The notes beneath the pieces are model-generated. The model saw only the letters and a program-made list of their open reading frames with translations. It searched no databases and had not been told where the DNA came from. The translations under genes were made by a program, and so were the position numbers. Source: Dietzia aurantiaca (GTDB taxonomy: Bacteria; Actinomycetota; Actinomycetes; Mycobacteriales; Mycobacteriaceae). Taken from it: a stretch of 64,000 bases of DNA. Shown here one piece after another: positions 8,822-18,885 of this stretch. Within the stretch, counting starts at the first letter, position 1, and each line of letters begins with the position of its first letter. Location of the stretch: the NCBI RefSeq assembly GCF_021033825.1, contig NZ_JAIFXZ010000001.1, positions 248,001 to 312,000 of the forward strand, read 5' to 3'.

Positions 8822-9889
8822 GTGCACTCCACCCCAGCGAAGGCCGCCGCCGACGACCCCCTCGCGCCCGCGGGCCGACGATCCGGGCGGCAGCGCGCCG
8901 GCGCCGCCCTCGGTTTCTCCCTCGCTCTGGCGGCGCTGGCCGCGGCTGTCGTGGCGAGCCTGGCGATAGGCGCCCGCTCGATCCCACCTACCGAGGTGAT
9001 CGAGGCCCTCCTCGGGCGCGGGTCCCAGGACGTGGTGGGCATCGTCGGAGAGCTTCGCGTCAGCCGCACTGTGATGGGCGTGACGTGCGGGGCCGCGCTC
9101 GGCGTCGCAGGTGCGCTCATGCAGGCCGTCACCCGCAACCCGATCGCCGACCCGGGCATCCTCGGCGTCAACGCGGGGGCGGCGCTAGGTGTCGTGCTGG
9201 GGGCGTCGGTCACCGGTGGCCTCGGGCTCGCCTCGACCGTCTGGTTCGCGCTGGTGGGCGCCGGTGTCGCCTCGGCGATCATCCTGCTGCTGTCGGCGTC
9301 GAGGATGGCCGCCGCGTCACCTGTACGGCTCACTCTCGCGGGCGTGGCCCTCGCCGCGGTCCTGTCCGGGTTCAGCCAGGCGCTGGTCGTGCTCGACGAG
9401 TCCGTTCTCGAGTCGTACCGCTTCTGGCAGGTAGGTTCGCTCACCGCTCGGCCGGTCGATCAGGTGACCGGCGTGATCCCGCTCATCATCGCGGGGGCGG
9501 CGATCTCGCTTCTCCTCCTCCGCGGGTTGGACGCTCTCGCGCTGGGTGACGACTCGGCCACATCGCTCGGGGTCAAGCCCGGTCGCGTGCGGATCTGGAG
9601 TCTCGTGGCCGTGGCGCTCCTCGCGGGAACGGCGACCGCGCTGGCCGGCCCGATCGGGTTCATCGGCCTGATCGTCCCCCACGTCGCCCGTGGGATCGTC
9701 GGCCCCGGACTGCGGCGAATCGTGCCACTGTCGATCGTCCTCGCGCCGGCACTTCTTCTGTTCTCCGATGTGCTGGGTCGCGTGATCGGGGGCGGAGCGG
9801 AGATCCCCGCCGGGGTCGTCACCGCGTTCATCGGTGCACCCCTGCTCATCGCTCTCCTCGTCACCAGACGACGGGTGGTTGTGGCATGA
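8822..9889 (+). CDS. FecCD-family iron-siderophore ABC permease
   Basis: A 355-residue integral membrane subunit of the ferric-siderophore importer with about nine to ten hydrophobic spans after a basic cytoplasmic N-terminus. Family marks are NPIADPGILGVNAGAALG near residue 105 and GPIGFIGLIVPHVARG near residue 278, the segment that contacts the ATPase. The GTG at 8822 is the likely start; no Shine-Dalgarno is visible, which fits a leaderless transcript from the promoter described at the iron box. It overlaps the second permease gene as ATGA, so the two subunits are made together and probably form a heterodimer. Confidence 0.93.
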   Translation: MHSTPAKAAADDPLAPAGRRSGRQRAGAALGFSLALAALAAAVVASLAIGARSIPPTEVIEALLGRGSQDVVGIVGELRVSRTVMGVTCGAALGVAGALMQAVTRNPIADPGILGVNAGAALGVVLGASVTGGLGLASTVWFALVGAGVASAIILLLSASRMAAASPVRLTLAGVALAAVLSGFSQALVVLDESVLESYRFWQVGSLTARPVDQVTGVIPLIIAGAAISLLLLRGLDALALGDDSATSLGVKPGRVRIWSLVAVALLAGTATALAGPIGFIGLIVPHVARGIVGPGLRRIVPLSIVLAPALLLFSDVLGRVIGGGAEIPAGVVTAFIGAPLLIALLVTRRRVVVA

Positions 9890-10926
9890 GCACGTCAGCC
9901 CTCCCCCGCGGTGAGCGCGTCCTGCGGGCACGCGACCTCTCGGTCCGGGTGCATGTCCGCACGGCCTGGTTCACCGCCGGCCTGTTCCTGCTGACCCTCG
10001 TCGTGATCGCCGCATCGCTGGTGATCGGCGAGTACGCGATCTCCGTCCCCGATGCCGTGGCGACCCTTTTCGGCAGCCCTCCCGACCGGACCACCGACTT
10101 CTTCGTCCACGAACGGCGACTCCCCCGCGCGGTCGTCGCGATGGCCGTGGGGGCCAGCCTGGCGGTCTCCGGAACCCTGTTCTGCGTCCTGACGCGCAAT
10201 CCACTGGCCAGCCCCGACATCATCGGCGTCACGCAGGGCGCCTCGGCCGGCGGCGCCACGGTGATCCTTCTCCTCGGCGGGGGGATCGTCCAGGTATCGC
10301 TGGGCGCGTTCGCCGGCGCTGCCCTCACCGCCGGGTTCATGCTCACCCTGACCTGGTGGCGCGGCCTCAGCGGTGCGCGCCTGGTCTTGGTGGGCGTGGC
10401 GCTCGGCGCAATGTCGATGGCCTACGTGGCGTACCTGCTGTCCCTGGTGTTCGTCCCCGGCGCGGTCACGGCCCAGGTCTGGCTGACCGGTTCCCTGCAG
10501 GGCCGCGGATGGGCCGAACTCATTCCGGTCGTGTCCTGCCTGACCGTCGCAGCGGTCCTCATCTCCGGCCAGACCCGGAACCTGCGCCAGCTCGCCCTGG
10601 GGGACGAGGTCGCGACGGCACTGGGCGTGCGTTTGCGCAGCACCCGACTGGTCCTCATCGGCGCGGCCACACTCCTCGCCGGCGCGGCGGTCGCGACCGC
10701 CGGGCCGGTCTCGTTCGTCGCCCTCGTCGCCCCACATGTATCACGGCTGCTCACGCGGACCGATCACCTTCTTCCGGCCGCCCTGCTCGGTGGCCTCCTG
10801 CTGCTGATCAGTGATCTGGTGGCGCAGCATGCGTTCGCGATGCCGCTGCCGGTCGGCGTGGTGACCGTCGTCGTCGGCGGAGTCTTCTTCCTGCTTCTAC
10901 TGTGGCGGGAAGGACGACGTGGCTGA
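9886..10926 (+). CDS. FecCD-family iron-siderophore ABC permease, second subunit
   Basis: A 346-residue FecCD permease paralogous to the gene before it. It carries NPLASPDIIGVTQGASAGG near residue 105 and GPVSFVALVAPHVSRLL near residue 272, with about nine membrane spans. The start ATG at 9886 overlaps the upstream stop (ATGA). With the lipoprotein and ATPase on the minus strand this completes a four-subunit importer (two permease subunits, one ATPase gene expected to act as a homodimer). No hairpin typical of a terminator follows it; 110 bases of non-coding DNA separate it from the next gene. Confidence 0.93.
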   Translation: MSTSALPRGERVLRARDLSVRVHVRTAWFTAGLFLLTLVVIAASLVIGEYAISVPDAVATLFGSPPDRTTDFFVHERRLPRAVVAMAVGASLAVSGTLFCVLTRNPLASPDIIGVTQGASAGGATVILLLGGGIVQVSLGAFAGAALTAGFMLTLTWWRGLSGARLVLVGVALGAMSMAYVAYLLSLVFVPGAVTAQVWLTGSLQGRGWAELIPVVSCLTVAAVLISGQTRNLRQLALGDEVATALGVRLRSTRLVLIGAATLLAGAAVATAGPVSFVALVAPHVSRLLTRTDHLLPAALLGGLLLLISDLVAQHAFAMPLPVGVVTVVVGGVFFLLLLWREGRRG

Positions 10927-11036
10927 TCCGATTCGGCACCCCACCTGCGTGAGCCCGGGGTCCACGAACTCTCGGAACGGAGTGTGTGTCGGAGCGAGGA
11001 CGTACATTGGAGTCACGTCTTGCCAGAAGGGATGAC

Positions 11037-11597
11037 ATGCACGAGCCGTACCGCTCACCCGCGCACGAGCCCGGTGCGCACGAACGGGCTTACCCCGCCG
11101 GGCAGACCGAGTCGTTCGAGACCCGGGCTTTCGACGTCCCCGCGGCCGAAACACGCCAATTCCCGCCTGCTCAGTCCCCGCTATCGTCGCCCGTGCCCAA
11201 TCCGGCTCAGGGACGGGCACCGTCGCCGGCACCGCAGCCGTATCCACCCGGGCCGGAGCGCCCGGCGCGGCGCCCACCAACTGGGCACCAACCGCTCGCA
11301 CACGAGGGCGGTCTGCCATACGGGAACCCGCCGGCTCCCGCGTATCCCCAGCCCCAACAGTTCGTCCCCCAGCACCTGGCGGTTCCGCACCAGTTCGGCG
11401 CCGGCCCGTACCCCCAACACGCCGGTCCGTATCCCCAGCACCCGTATCAGTACTTGTACCCGCCGCAGCCCTTCCAGCAGACGGTGGTCGTACACAACGG
11501 TCGCCGCGTCAACCATGTATTGCACCTGGTACTGACGCTGCTGAGCGCGGGGTTGTGGCTACCGGTCTGGATCATCCTGGCGATCGCCAACTCCTAG
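11037..11597 (+). CDS. Proline-rich protein with one C-terminal membrane hairpin
   Basis: A 186-residue protein of unknown function. Residues 1-145 are low-complexity and rich in Pro, Gln, Ala and Tyr, with near-repeats such as AGPYPQH and PQHPYQY, so this part is probably disordered and cytoplasmic. The last 35 residues (VNHVLHLVLTLLSAGLWLPV, then WIILAIANS) form a short hydrophobic region of a type often found at the C-terminus of proline-rich actinobacterial proteins. The ATG at 11037 is chosen because AGAAGG lies seven bases upstream; an in-frame GTG at 10986 has none. A perfect 14-base hairpin ends the transcript. Confidence 0.7.
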   Translation: MHEPYRSPAHEPGAHERAYPAGQTESFETRAFDVPAAETRQFPPAQSPLSSPVPNPAQGRAPSPAPQPYPPGPERPARRPPTGHQPLAHEGGLPYGNPPAPAYPQPQQFVPQHLAVPHQFGAGPYPQHAGPYPQHPYQYLYPPQPFQQTVVVHNGRRVNHVLHLVLTLLSAGLWLPVWIILAIANS

Positions 11598-11626
11598 GCG
11601 CCCACCCGGCATTCGGCCATGCAGGC

Positions 11627-11661
11627 CCCGGGACTGCCCGGCCGTCTCGGGCAGTCCCGGG
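11627..11661. terminator. Strong bidirectional terminator hairpin
   Basis: A perfect 14-base inverted repeat (CCCGGGACTGCCCG at 11627-11640, complement at 11648-11661) with a 7-base loop separates the convergent proline-rich protein and acyl-CoA synthetase genes. Confidence 0.88.
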
Positions 11662-11667
11662 TGTGGA

Positions 11668-13413
11668 TCAGGCCGGTGAGCGGCCGTAGCGGTCGTACTC
11701 GGCCAGCAGGGCGGCCTTCTCGTCGTCGTCCATCCGGTGGTACTCGTGGGTCTTGGTGTCACCGAGGTACACGGCGTCTCCCACCGTCCACGACTGGCGC
11801 CGCAGTCCCTTCTTGTCGATCTTGCGCGTTGCGGTAACGGGGATGTCCTCCACCACCCGCACGAACCGCGGCGCCCATTTGGTGCCCAGATCCGACTGCT
11901 CCGTGAGGAAACGACCGAAGGCTTCCGGGTCGAAAGTCGTACCCGGCGCCATCTCGACGGTGGCCATCACCTGGTCGCCGGTCCGCGGGTCCGGCACCGG
12001 GTAGACGGCGACCAGCACGACTCCGGGGAAACGCGCGAGGATCCGCTCAACAGGCGCGGCGGCGAAGTTCTCACTGTCCACGCGCATCCAATCACCCCCG
12101 CGGCCCGCGAAGTAGAAGAAGCCCTCGGCGTCCCGGTAACCCAGATCCCCCGTCCGGTAGGCGGAACCATCGATCCGCTCGGCAGTGGCCTGTGGGTTGC
12201 GGTAGTACCCTTCGAACATCCCCGCGCCAGTGCGGTTGACGATCTCGCCGGTCGCAGACTCCGGATTGAGCAGGCGGCCGGTGGAGTCGAACTCCGCCCG
12301 CGGGCATTCGCGCCCATCGGCATCGAGGATGCAGACATCCATGTAGTCCGCGGGCAGACCGAGCGCATTCCGCGGGGAATCCGGCGTCAGACTGATGACC
12401 ACGGCACCCTCGGACGAGCCGTAGCTCTCGATCGGCCGGGTTCCGAACCGCCGCTCGAACTCGTCCCGATCATGCGGGGAGGCCTCGGTGCCGAACACCT
12501 GACGCAGACGGGTCTGCTGTTCTCGGGGAGACTCCGGAACGGCGAGGATGTACGCCAGTGAGCGGCCCACGTAGTTGAAGAACGTCGCGCCGAACGTGAG
12601 TATATCGGGCAGGAAACCAGACGCGGAGAACTTGCGACGCATGCTGAACGTGGCGCCGCTGAACACCGAAGGCCCCCAGCAGGAGAAAATGGCGTTGCCG
12701 TGGAAGAGCGGCATCGCGTTGTAGGTCACGTCGTCGGTGGTGAACCCGAGGTAGTTGATCGCCGAGAGCGCGGCCAGTCGCCCGGTGCTGCAGATGACGG
12801 CCTTGGGCGCGCCGGTCGATCCAGAGGTGAAAGTGAGGAGCACGGTCGTCGCGGGATCGTTCGCTTCCGGAACGTCCGGCAACTGCTCCCCCGTTGCGCC
12901 CTCAACGCGTTCCCGCCACTGCCGACTGTCGGCGAGGAAGACCCTGTCAGCATCCACGCCCGTGTCGAGACCGTCCAGCAGCACCGCCTGTTCGGAATCG
13001 GTGACGATGAGGTCACAGTCCACAGCGCGGATGTCCGTCGCGAGTTCGGTTCCCCGACGGGTGGGGTTGATACCGACGATCGTCGCGCCCGCCAGTGCGG
13101 CGGCCCCGATCATGAAGAGGTACTCGGGCACATTCTCCAACAGCACTCCGACGTGGAATGCCCGACCCTCGCGCCGAAGCCCGTGAAGCACGATCGCCCG
13201 CTTCTCGGCCTCACGTACAACCTCGCCCCAGGTGAAACGCTGATCCTCGAAGAGCAGCCCAGGTCGGGTATCTCCGCGGCGGCGACCGAGGATGTCAGCG
13301 AATGTGAGTCGCTGCTCGGCGACCTCGGCCGGAAGCAGCCGCTCGACCTCGACGATGGCCGCCCCTGTCGTTTCGGACGTGGGCGCGAAGTTCGCATGAG
13401 TCGTGCTCGCCAT
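11668..13413 (-). CDS. Fatty-acyl-CoA synthetase (FadD-type AMP-forming ligase)
   Basis: A 581-residue adenylate-forming ligase that should activate a fatty or other carboxylic acid to its CoA thioester. The P-loop is TFTSGSTGAPKA, the A5 motif is YGSSEGA, and A7/A8 read YRTGDLGYRD and GRGGDWMRVDSEN; the C-terminal catalytic lysine is in ATRKIDKK. The pattern resembles mycobacterial FadD17/FadD6-like enzymes. The ATG at 13413 is preferred (AGGA nine bases upstream) over ATG 13428 and an open frame to 13470. A TetR gene diverges from it 197 bases away, with a palindrome between them, so local repression by that regulator is likely. Confidence 0.9.
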   Translation of the reverse strand: MASTTHANFAPTSETTGAAIVEVERLLPAEVAEQRLTFADILGRRRGDTRPGLLFEDQRFTWGEVVREAEKRAIVLHGLRREGRAFHVGVLLENVPEYLFMIGAAALAGATIVGINPTRRGTELATDIRAVDCDLIVTDSEQAVLLDGLDTGVDADRVFLADSRQWRERVEGATGEQLPDVPEANDPATTVLLTFTSGSTGAPKAVICSTGRLAALSAINYLGFTTDDVTYNAMPLFHGNAIFSCWGPSVFSGATFSMRRKFSASGFLPDILTFGATFFNYVGRSLAYILAVPESPREQQTRLRQVFGTEASPHDRDEFERRFGTRPIESYGSSEGAVVISLTPDSPRNALGLPADYMDVCILDADGRECPRAEFDSTGRLLNPESATGEIVNRTGAGMFEGYYRNPQATAERIDGSAYRTGDLGYRDAEGFFYFAGRGGDWMRVDSENFAAAPVERILARFPGVVLVAVYPVPDPRTGDQVMATVEMAPGTTFDPEAFGRFLTEQSDLGTKWAPRFVRVVEDIPVTATRKIDKKGLRRQSWTVGDAVYLGDTKTHEYHRMDDDEKAALLAEYDRYGRSPA

Positions 13414-13466
13414 TCGTGTTTTCCTCATATCTTTCGCACTGGTCAGCGCCCTGCCGCACTGACATA

Positions 13467-13477
13467 ACAACTGTTGT
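13467..13477. promoter_or_regulatory. Palindrome ACAAC-T-GTTGT, possible TetR operator
   Basis: An 11-base perfect odd palindrome within an A+T-rich patch lies 54 bases before the acyl-CoA synthetase start and 133 bases before the divergent TetR start. Location alone suggests an operator; it is short and no second copy is seen nearby. Confidence 0.35.
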
Positions 13478-13609
13478 GTGAAGTCCTACGGAAGACGATG
13501 CTAGCTCACATGTGTCGAAAGTCACAAGCGCTCCGCGTGGATTATTGTGAACCGTTGACCGCCCGGCTCACCACACCGTTTCCCAGCCGGAGCAGAAGTG
13601 AGGACGACC

Positions 13610-14248
13610 GTGGACATGCCCCCTTCCAGCGTCGACGCGAACCGTCGCGAGATCGCCTCCGCGGCCTGCGAGCTGGTCGCCGACGGCGGACTGGACAGCG
13701 TCTCCATGCGCCGGATCGCCAAGCACCTGGGCGCCACCACGGGCTACATCTCGCACTACTACGCGGACAAAGAAGACCTGCTCGAGGCGGCACTCCGTGC
13801 GGCCCTCTCCGAACTCACCGCCGGTTCCGCTCCGCGGTCCACGACCCTGGAGGAGTGGATCGACAACGCGGTTCTGACGCTGCCGCACAACGTCGACACC
13901 CAGAGGTTCTGGCGGATACTGACCGCGTTCCAGTCCGCCAGTCTCAACAACGCGCGTCTGGCCCAGATCCTGCGCGACTACGTCGTGGAGCAGATCTCGG
14001 CGCTGACCGGCCACCTCGCCGTCATACTGGGCAGCACCCCGCCGGAGAACGAGGTCACCGCGCTGGCCCGCTCGTTGTTCGCGGTGGTCTCGGGGCTCGG
14101 CACCACCTCCACCATCACCCCGGACGCGTTCACGCCCGCCCAGCTGCGGACGATCGTGCGCTCCTCGGTGTACGGCCTGCTCGACGAGTTCGCCTCGCGA
14201 CACCCCGGGATAGGCCCCACACCCGACGGGCCCACGCGCCCGGCCTGA
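13610..14248 (+). CDS. TetR family transcriptional regulator
   Basis: A 212-residue regulator with an N-terminal TetR_N helix-turn-helix (REIASAACELVADGGLDSVS, then MRRIAKHLGATTGYISHYYAD) at about residues 10-60, followed by a helical ligand-binding domain resembling TetR_C_6-like proteins. In-frame starts exist at GTG 13598, GTG 13610 and ATG 13616; GTG 13610 is used because AGGA lies five bases before it. Divergent from the fatty-acyl-CoA synthetase gene, it is the likely repressor of that gene, released by an acyl-CoA or fatty acid; this is inference from position. Confidence 0.85.
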   Translation: MDMPPSSVDANRREIASAACELVADGGLDSVSMRRIAKHLGATTGYISHYYADKEDLLEAALRAALSELTAGSAPRSTTLEEWIDNAVLTLPHNVDTQRFWRILTAFQSASLNNARLAQILRDYVVEQISALTGHLAVILGSTPPENEVTALARSLFAVVSGLGTTSTITPDAFTPAQLRTIVRSSVYGLLDEFASRHPGIGPTPDGPTRPA

Positions 14249-14342
14249 GCCGGCCCCCTCGCACCGGTGCAGGTGGCGACACGGCGCCACCACTGCTAGT
14301 CAGGAGGTGTCCCAGTGTGGAACGACGCGAGGAGGCACGCAG

Positions 14343-14549
14343 ATGGGTGTCGAGGACCACGATCCCGAGGAATACACGCCGGATCCCGATCCGGTCACGG
14401 CGCGGGAGGAGTATGAGCCCGCGCCTGTCGATGCCGGCTCCGTCGGCGAGGCCGACCCGGCCGACGTGGCAGAGCAGTCCGTCGAGGTGCCGGTGACCGA
14501 GCCAGGACCCGAGGAAGCCGACGACTACGACGACGAGGAGGCCGGCTGA
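14343..14549 (+). CDS. Small acidic protein of unknown function
   Basis: A 68-residue protein of Glu, Asp, Pro, Ala and Val with no Cys, no Trp and almost no positively charged residues; it starts MGVEDHDPEEYTPDPD and ends EEADDYDDEEAG. It is almost surely disordered and strongly anionic. The start is well supported by GGAGG seven bases before the ATG at 14343, and codon use is like its neighbours, so I take it as a real gene. It follows the TetR gene by 94 bases. No function can be assigned. Confidence 0.6.
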   Translation: MGVEDHDPEEYTPDPDPVTAREEYEPAPVDAGSVGEADPADVAEQSVEVPVTEPGPEEADDYDDEEAG

Positions 14550-14595
14550 CACAAGCCGGCCAGTCGCCCGACGCCCGGATGGGCGAAATTAAAGG

Positions 14596-14639
14596 AATCG
14601 CCGGGGCCGCGGAGGGGGGACAACGCGGCTCCGGCGATT
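14596..14639. terminator. Bidirectional terminator hairpin
   Basis: A 16-base stem (AATCGCCGGGGCCGCG at 14596-14611 pairing with 14624-14639, one G-T position) with a 12-base loop lies between the small acidic protein gene and the convergent M20 hydrolase gene. The 146 bases after it, up to 14785, hold nothing recognisable. Confidence 0.8.
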
Positions 14640-14785
14640 CTGACGCACGACGCGGGGTCGCGACCCGGGGGGCGGGTCTGCGGCATCCGCACATCGCTGC
14701 AGAGTCGGCGACAGCTGGCGGGGGGATATCAGCTTTCGCCACCGACTAACCCGAGGGTAGCCACACATCTGCGACTTCACAACTG

Positions 14786-16078
14786 TCAAGTCTGCTCGGA
14801 GCCCCCATTCGGGCGTACCGCCACGGCCGGAAGCTCGGCGCCCAGGTAGGCCAGCGCCGCCACCACCTGAGCGCGTGTGGCCGTGAGCAGCGTCGGCACC
14901 TCCAGCGGCGCGAAGCGCGGCGAGTGGTTGGCCGGGATCTCGCGACCCACCGCGCCCCGGGAGAGCGCGTCCCGGTAGCGGTCCGGGTCCACCGAGCCCA
15001 CGGTCCAGTACGTGTACGGCACACCGAACGCGTCCGGGATCAGGGAGAAATCCTCCGACGGCGTGACCCGACCGGCCTCGTACACCGCTCGCGCGCCGAA
15101 GTGGTCGACGAAGGCCTCGGTGACCGTGTCCGTGACCGCGGGGTCGTTGCGGGTGAGCGGGTACTGGTCGTAGTAGAGGAAGTCCGGATCGGCCGGGGAC
15201 CCGGCCGCCACACACTCCGCGCGGACGATTCGCTCGATCGCCGCGATCACCTGCTCGCGCACCGCCATGTCGTAGGTGCGGATGTTGAGCAGCAGCTCGG
15301 CCGAGTCCGGGATGATGTTGGCCTTGGCGCCCGCGGAGATCGAACCGACCGTCACGACCGCGAACGTCCCCGGTTCCACCTCACGCGAGACGATGGTCTG
15401 CAGGCGCAGGACGATCGACGACGCCACCACCACCGGGTCCACCGCCGTGTGCGGCATCGAACCGTGCGCGCCCCGGCCGTGGATCGTGATCTTCAGCGAA
15501 TCGCCGGCCGACAGGACCGGGCCCGTCACGGTGCCGATCGTGCCGGCCGCGGTCGGCATGACGTGCTGACCCAGCGCCACATCCGGCCGCGGGACCCGTT
15601 CGAGCAGGCCGCCGTCGACCATCGCCCGGGCGCCGGCGGCCGTCTCCTCCCCCGGCTGGAACACCGCGATGTAAGTGCCCGACCACACGTCACGATGCTC
15701 GGCCAGGATGCGGGTAGCACCCAGCAACGCCGCCGCGTGCGCGTCGTGGCCGCACGCGTGCATCACGCCGGGAGCCTGGGGGGCGTACTCCAGACTGGTG
15801 TCCTCCTCGATCGGCAGTGCGTCGATGTCCGCGCGGGCCAGGACCGTGGGCCCCTCGCCGTTGCCGATGACCGCCACGACACCCGTCCCGGCGATGCGCT
15901 GCGGCTCGAGCCCCAGCGCGGTGAGCTCCCGCTCGATCCGGTCCGCCGTCGCATGCTCTGCCATGCTGAGCTCCGGATGCCGGTGGAAGTGGCGATAGAG
16001 CTCGCGGAGCCACGGGAGAAGGTCCGCCGCGCGGTCGGCCAGCTCGGCGGCCGGGTCGGGAACGGGCCGGCCGGTCAT
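14786..16078 (-). CDS. M20 family metallo-amidohydrolase
   Basis: A 430-residue zinc/manganese-dependent amidohydrolase of the IAA-amino acid hydrolase/hippuricase type, expected to cleave an N-acyl amino acid or similar amide in the cytoplasm. The metal-binding segments are HACGHDAHAA near residue 108 and PGEETAAGA near 142, with HVMP near 170 and the dimerisation-domain motif GRGAHGSMPHTAVDP near 200. The start ATG overlaps the stop of the Ku gene as TGATG, so it is translationally coupled to Ku, an unexpected pairing for a catabolic hydrolase. A terminator follows the gene. Confidence 0.9.
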   Translation of the reverse strand: MTGRPVPDPAAELADRAADLLPWLRELYRHFHRHPELSMAEHATADRIERELTALGLEPQRIAGTGVVAVIGNGEGPTVLARADIDALPIEEDTSLEYAPQAPGVMHACGHDAHAAALLGATRILAEHRDVWSGTYIAVFQPGEETAAGARAMVDGGLLERVPRPDVALGQHVMPTAAGTIGTVTGPVLSAGDSLKITIHGRGAHGSMPHTAVDPVVVASSIVLRLQTIVSREVEPGTFAVVTVGSISAGAKANIIPDSAELLLNIRTYDMAVREQVIAAIERIVRAECVAAGSPADPDFLYYDQYPLTRNDPAVTDTVTEAFVDHFGARAVYEAGRVTPSEDFSLIPDAFGVPYTYWTVGSVDPDRYRDALSRGAVGREIPANHSPRFAPLEVPTLLTATRAQVVAALAYLGAELPAVAVRPNGGSEQT

Positions 16079-17106
16079 CAGGCCGACTTCTTTGCCGGGG
16101 CCTTCTTGGCGGTCGACTTCGACGCCGTCGATTTCTTGGCCGTGGATTTCTTTGCGGCTGACTTCTTCGCCGCAGGCTTCTTCGCGGCAGGCTTCGTCTC
16201 CGCAGACTTCGTGGCCGGGGCCTTCTTGGTGGACGACCTGGCACTCTTCTTGGCCGCTGCCTTTTTAGTGGAGCCGGAACCGTTGTCGTCGTCGGTCTTG
16301 TCGTCGTCGGACTCATCCACGTCCCCGCCGCGGTCCTTCACGCTCGCGCGCAGGGCGGCGAGGAGGTCGGCGACCTCGTCGTCTCCGTCGTCGTCGGAGC
16401 TCTCCCGCTCCTCCACCGTGAACGCCTCACCACCGGCGGCCTTGGCCTCGATGAGTTCCTTGAGCTGGTTCTGGTAGTCGTCCTCGTACTTCTCCGGCTC
16501 GAAATCCGCCGCCATGGTCTCGATGAGCGACGCCGCCATCTTGACCTCCTGCGGCCGCACCTTGGCCTCTTTGTCCAGCCCCTCGAGGATCGCCGGGCGG
16601 ATCTCGTCCGGCCACAGCAGCGTCTGCAGCATCAATACGTCCTTATACACCCGTAGAGCACACAGGCGGGTCCGGTTGCGCAGCGTGAACGTGCAGATAG
16701 CCAGCCGATCAGTCGACTCGAGAGCCTCACGCATGAGGATGTACGCGCGATTCGAGCGCGATGCCGGCTCCAGGAAATAGGCGTTGTCGAAAGCCACCGG
16801 GTCCACCTGATCGGCGGGCACGAACTCGGTGACCTCGATCTCGTGGTTCTGCTCGACGGGCAGGCTGGCCAGGTCCTCCTTGGTGAGGATCACCATCTCG
16901 CCCTCGTCGGACTCGTACGCCTTGGCGATGTCGCCGTACTCGACCTCGTCGCCGTTGTCGTCACGCACCCGCTTGTAGCGGATCCGCACGCCGTCGTTCT
17001 TGTCGACCTGCCGCGCCCGCAGATCGTGGTCCTCCGTCGCCGCGTAGACCTTGACCGGCACGTTCACCAGGCCGAAGGAGACCTCGCCCTTCCAGATGGA
17101 TCGCAT
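16078..17106 (-). CDS. ku: Non-homologous end-joining protein Ku
   Basis: A 342-residue bacterial Ku that binds double-strand DNA ends as a homodimer and recruits LigD. Residues 1-255 are the Ku core, beginning MRSIWKGEVSFGLVNVPVKV, with LTKEDLASLPVEQNHEIEV in the beta-barrel. After about residue 235 comes an acidic linker (SSDDDGDDEV, DESDDDKTDDDNG) and then a basic tail of about 60 residues built from KKSA, KKPA and KKST units. Such tails are known in mycobacterial Ku to bind DNA and let the protein slide inward. LigD lies 2.7 kb away on the other strand and has a linker of the same composition. Confidence 0.97.
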   Translation of the reverse strand: MRSIWKGEVSFGLVNVPVKVYAATEDHDLRARQVDKNDGVRIRYKRVRDDNGDEVEYGDIAKAYESDEGEMVILTKEDLASLPVEQNHEIEVTEFVPADQVDPVAFDNAYFLEPASRSNRAYILMREALESTDRLAICTFTLRNRTRLCALRVYKDVLMLQTLLWPDEIRPAILEGLDKEAKVRPQEVKMAASLIETMAADFEPEKYEDDYQNQLKELIEAKAAGGEAFTVEERESSDDDGDDEVADLLAALRASVKDRGGDVDESDDDKTDDDNGSGSTKKAAAKKSARSSTKKAPATKSAETKPAAKKPAAKKSAAKKSTAKKSTASKSTAKKAPAKKSA

Positions 17107-17169
17107 GGGGGCAGTATGCGCCGGATCGGGGCCCGGGGCAGCCGGACGGGCATAGCGCGCTCGCGTCGG

Positions 17170-18312
<1,143 letters not shown>

Positions 18313-18316
18313 AGGC

Positions 18317-18727
18317 TCAGCCCTCGACCTCCCCCATACCGGTGAGCAGTGGCCGCAACTCGAGCCACTCGCGGATCGGCTCGCCACCGGGCCCCGGGGC
18401 CGCGGACAACTCGCCCGCCAGCTCCACGGCACGCTCGTAGCCGGCCACGTCGATCACCATCCAGCCGGCGATCAGGTCCTTGGTCTCGGCGAAGGGACCG
18501 TCCGTCAGCGGCGGGCGCCCCTCGCCGTCGAACCGCACCCACGCCCCCGACTCCGACAGCGCGTTAGCGTCGACGTACTCGCCGGACTCCTCCAACCGGG
18601 CAGCGAAGTCGTTCATGTACTGGATGTGCGCGGCCACCTCCTCCGGCGTCCACTCGGCCATGGGTGGATAGGTGGGCTGCTCGGGGGCGGAACCCCGGTA
18701 GTGCTTGAGCATCAGGTACTTGGCCAT
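18317..18727 (-). CDS. YCII/DGPF domain protein
   Basis: A 136-residue YCII-related protein. It begins MAKYLMLKHYRG and contains the DGPF motif in LTDGPFAETKDLIAGWMVID at about residues 73-92. DGPF proteins are regularly encoded next to ECF42 sigma factors and are thought to be their targets or partners; the biochemical role is unknown. GAGGA precedes the ATG by about eight bases. It forms a two-gene operon with the sigma factor, whose start is four bases after this stop. Confidence 0.88.
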   Translation of the reverse strand: MAKYLMLKHYRGSAPEQPTYPPMAEWTPEEVAAHIQYMNDFAARLEESGEYVDANALSESGAWVRFDGEGRPPLTDGPFAETKDLIAGWMVIDVAGYERAVELAGELSAAPGPGGEPIREWLELRPLLTGMGEVEG

Positions 18728-18885
18728 GACGGTCCTCCTCGGGTCGTGTGACCCAGTGTGGTCGCTTCACCAGGGGGACGGAACCGCTATCGGGTTCTCG
18801 ACACCGCCAGGCGCGGAGCCGCCGTGTCGCACCAGATTCCACCGTTTCGCCGGCCGGGGCGGGCGGCGCTCATTACCCTCCTCCC

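Noticed and set aside
14743-14760. ACTAAC-CCGA-GGTAGC near the M20 hydrolase stop
   Set aside because: The right half is poor and the site lies between convergent genes, so it is probably chance.
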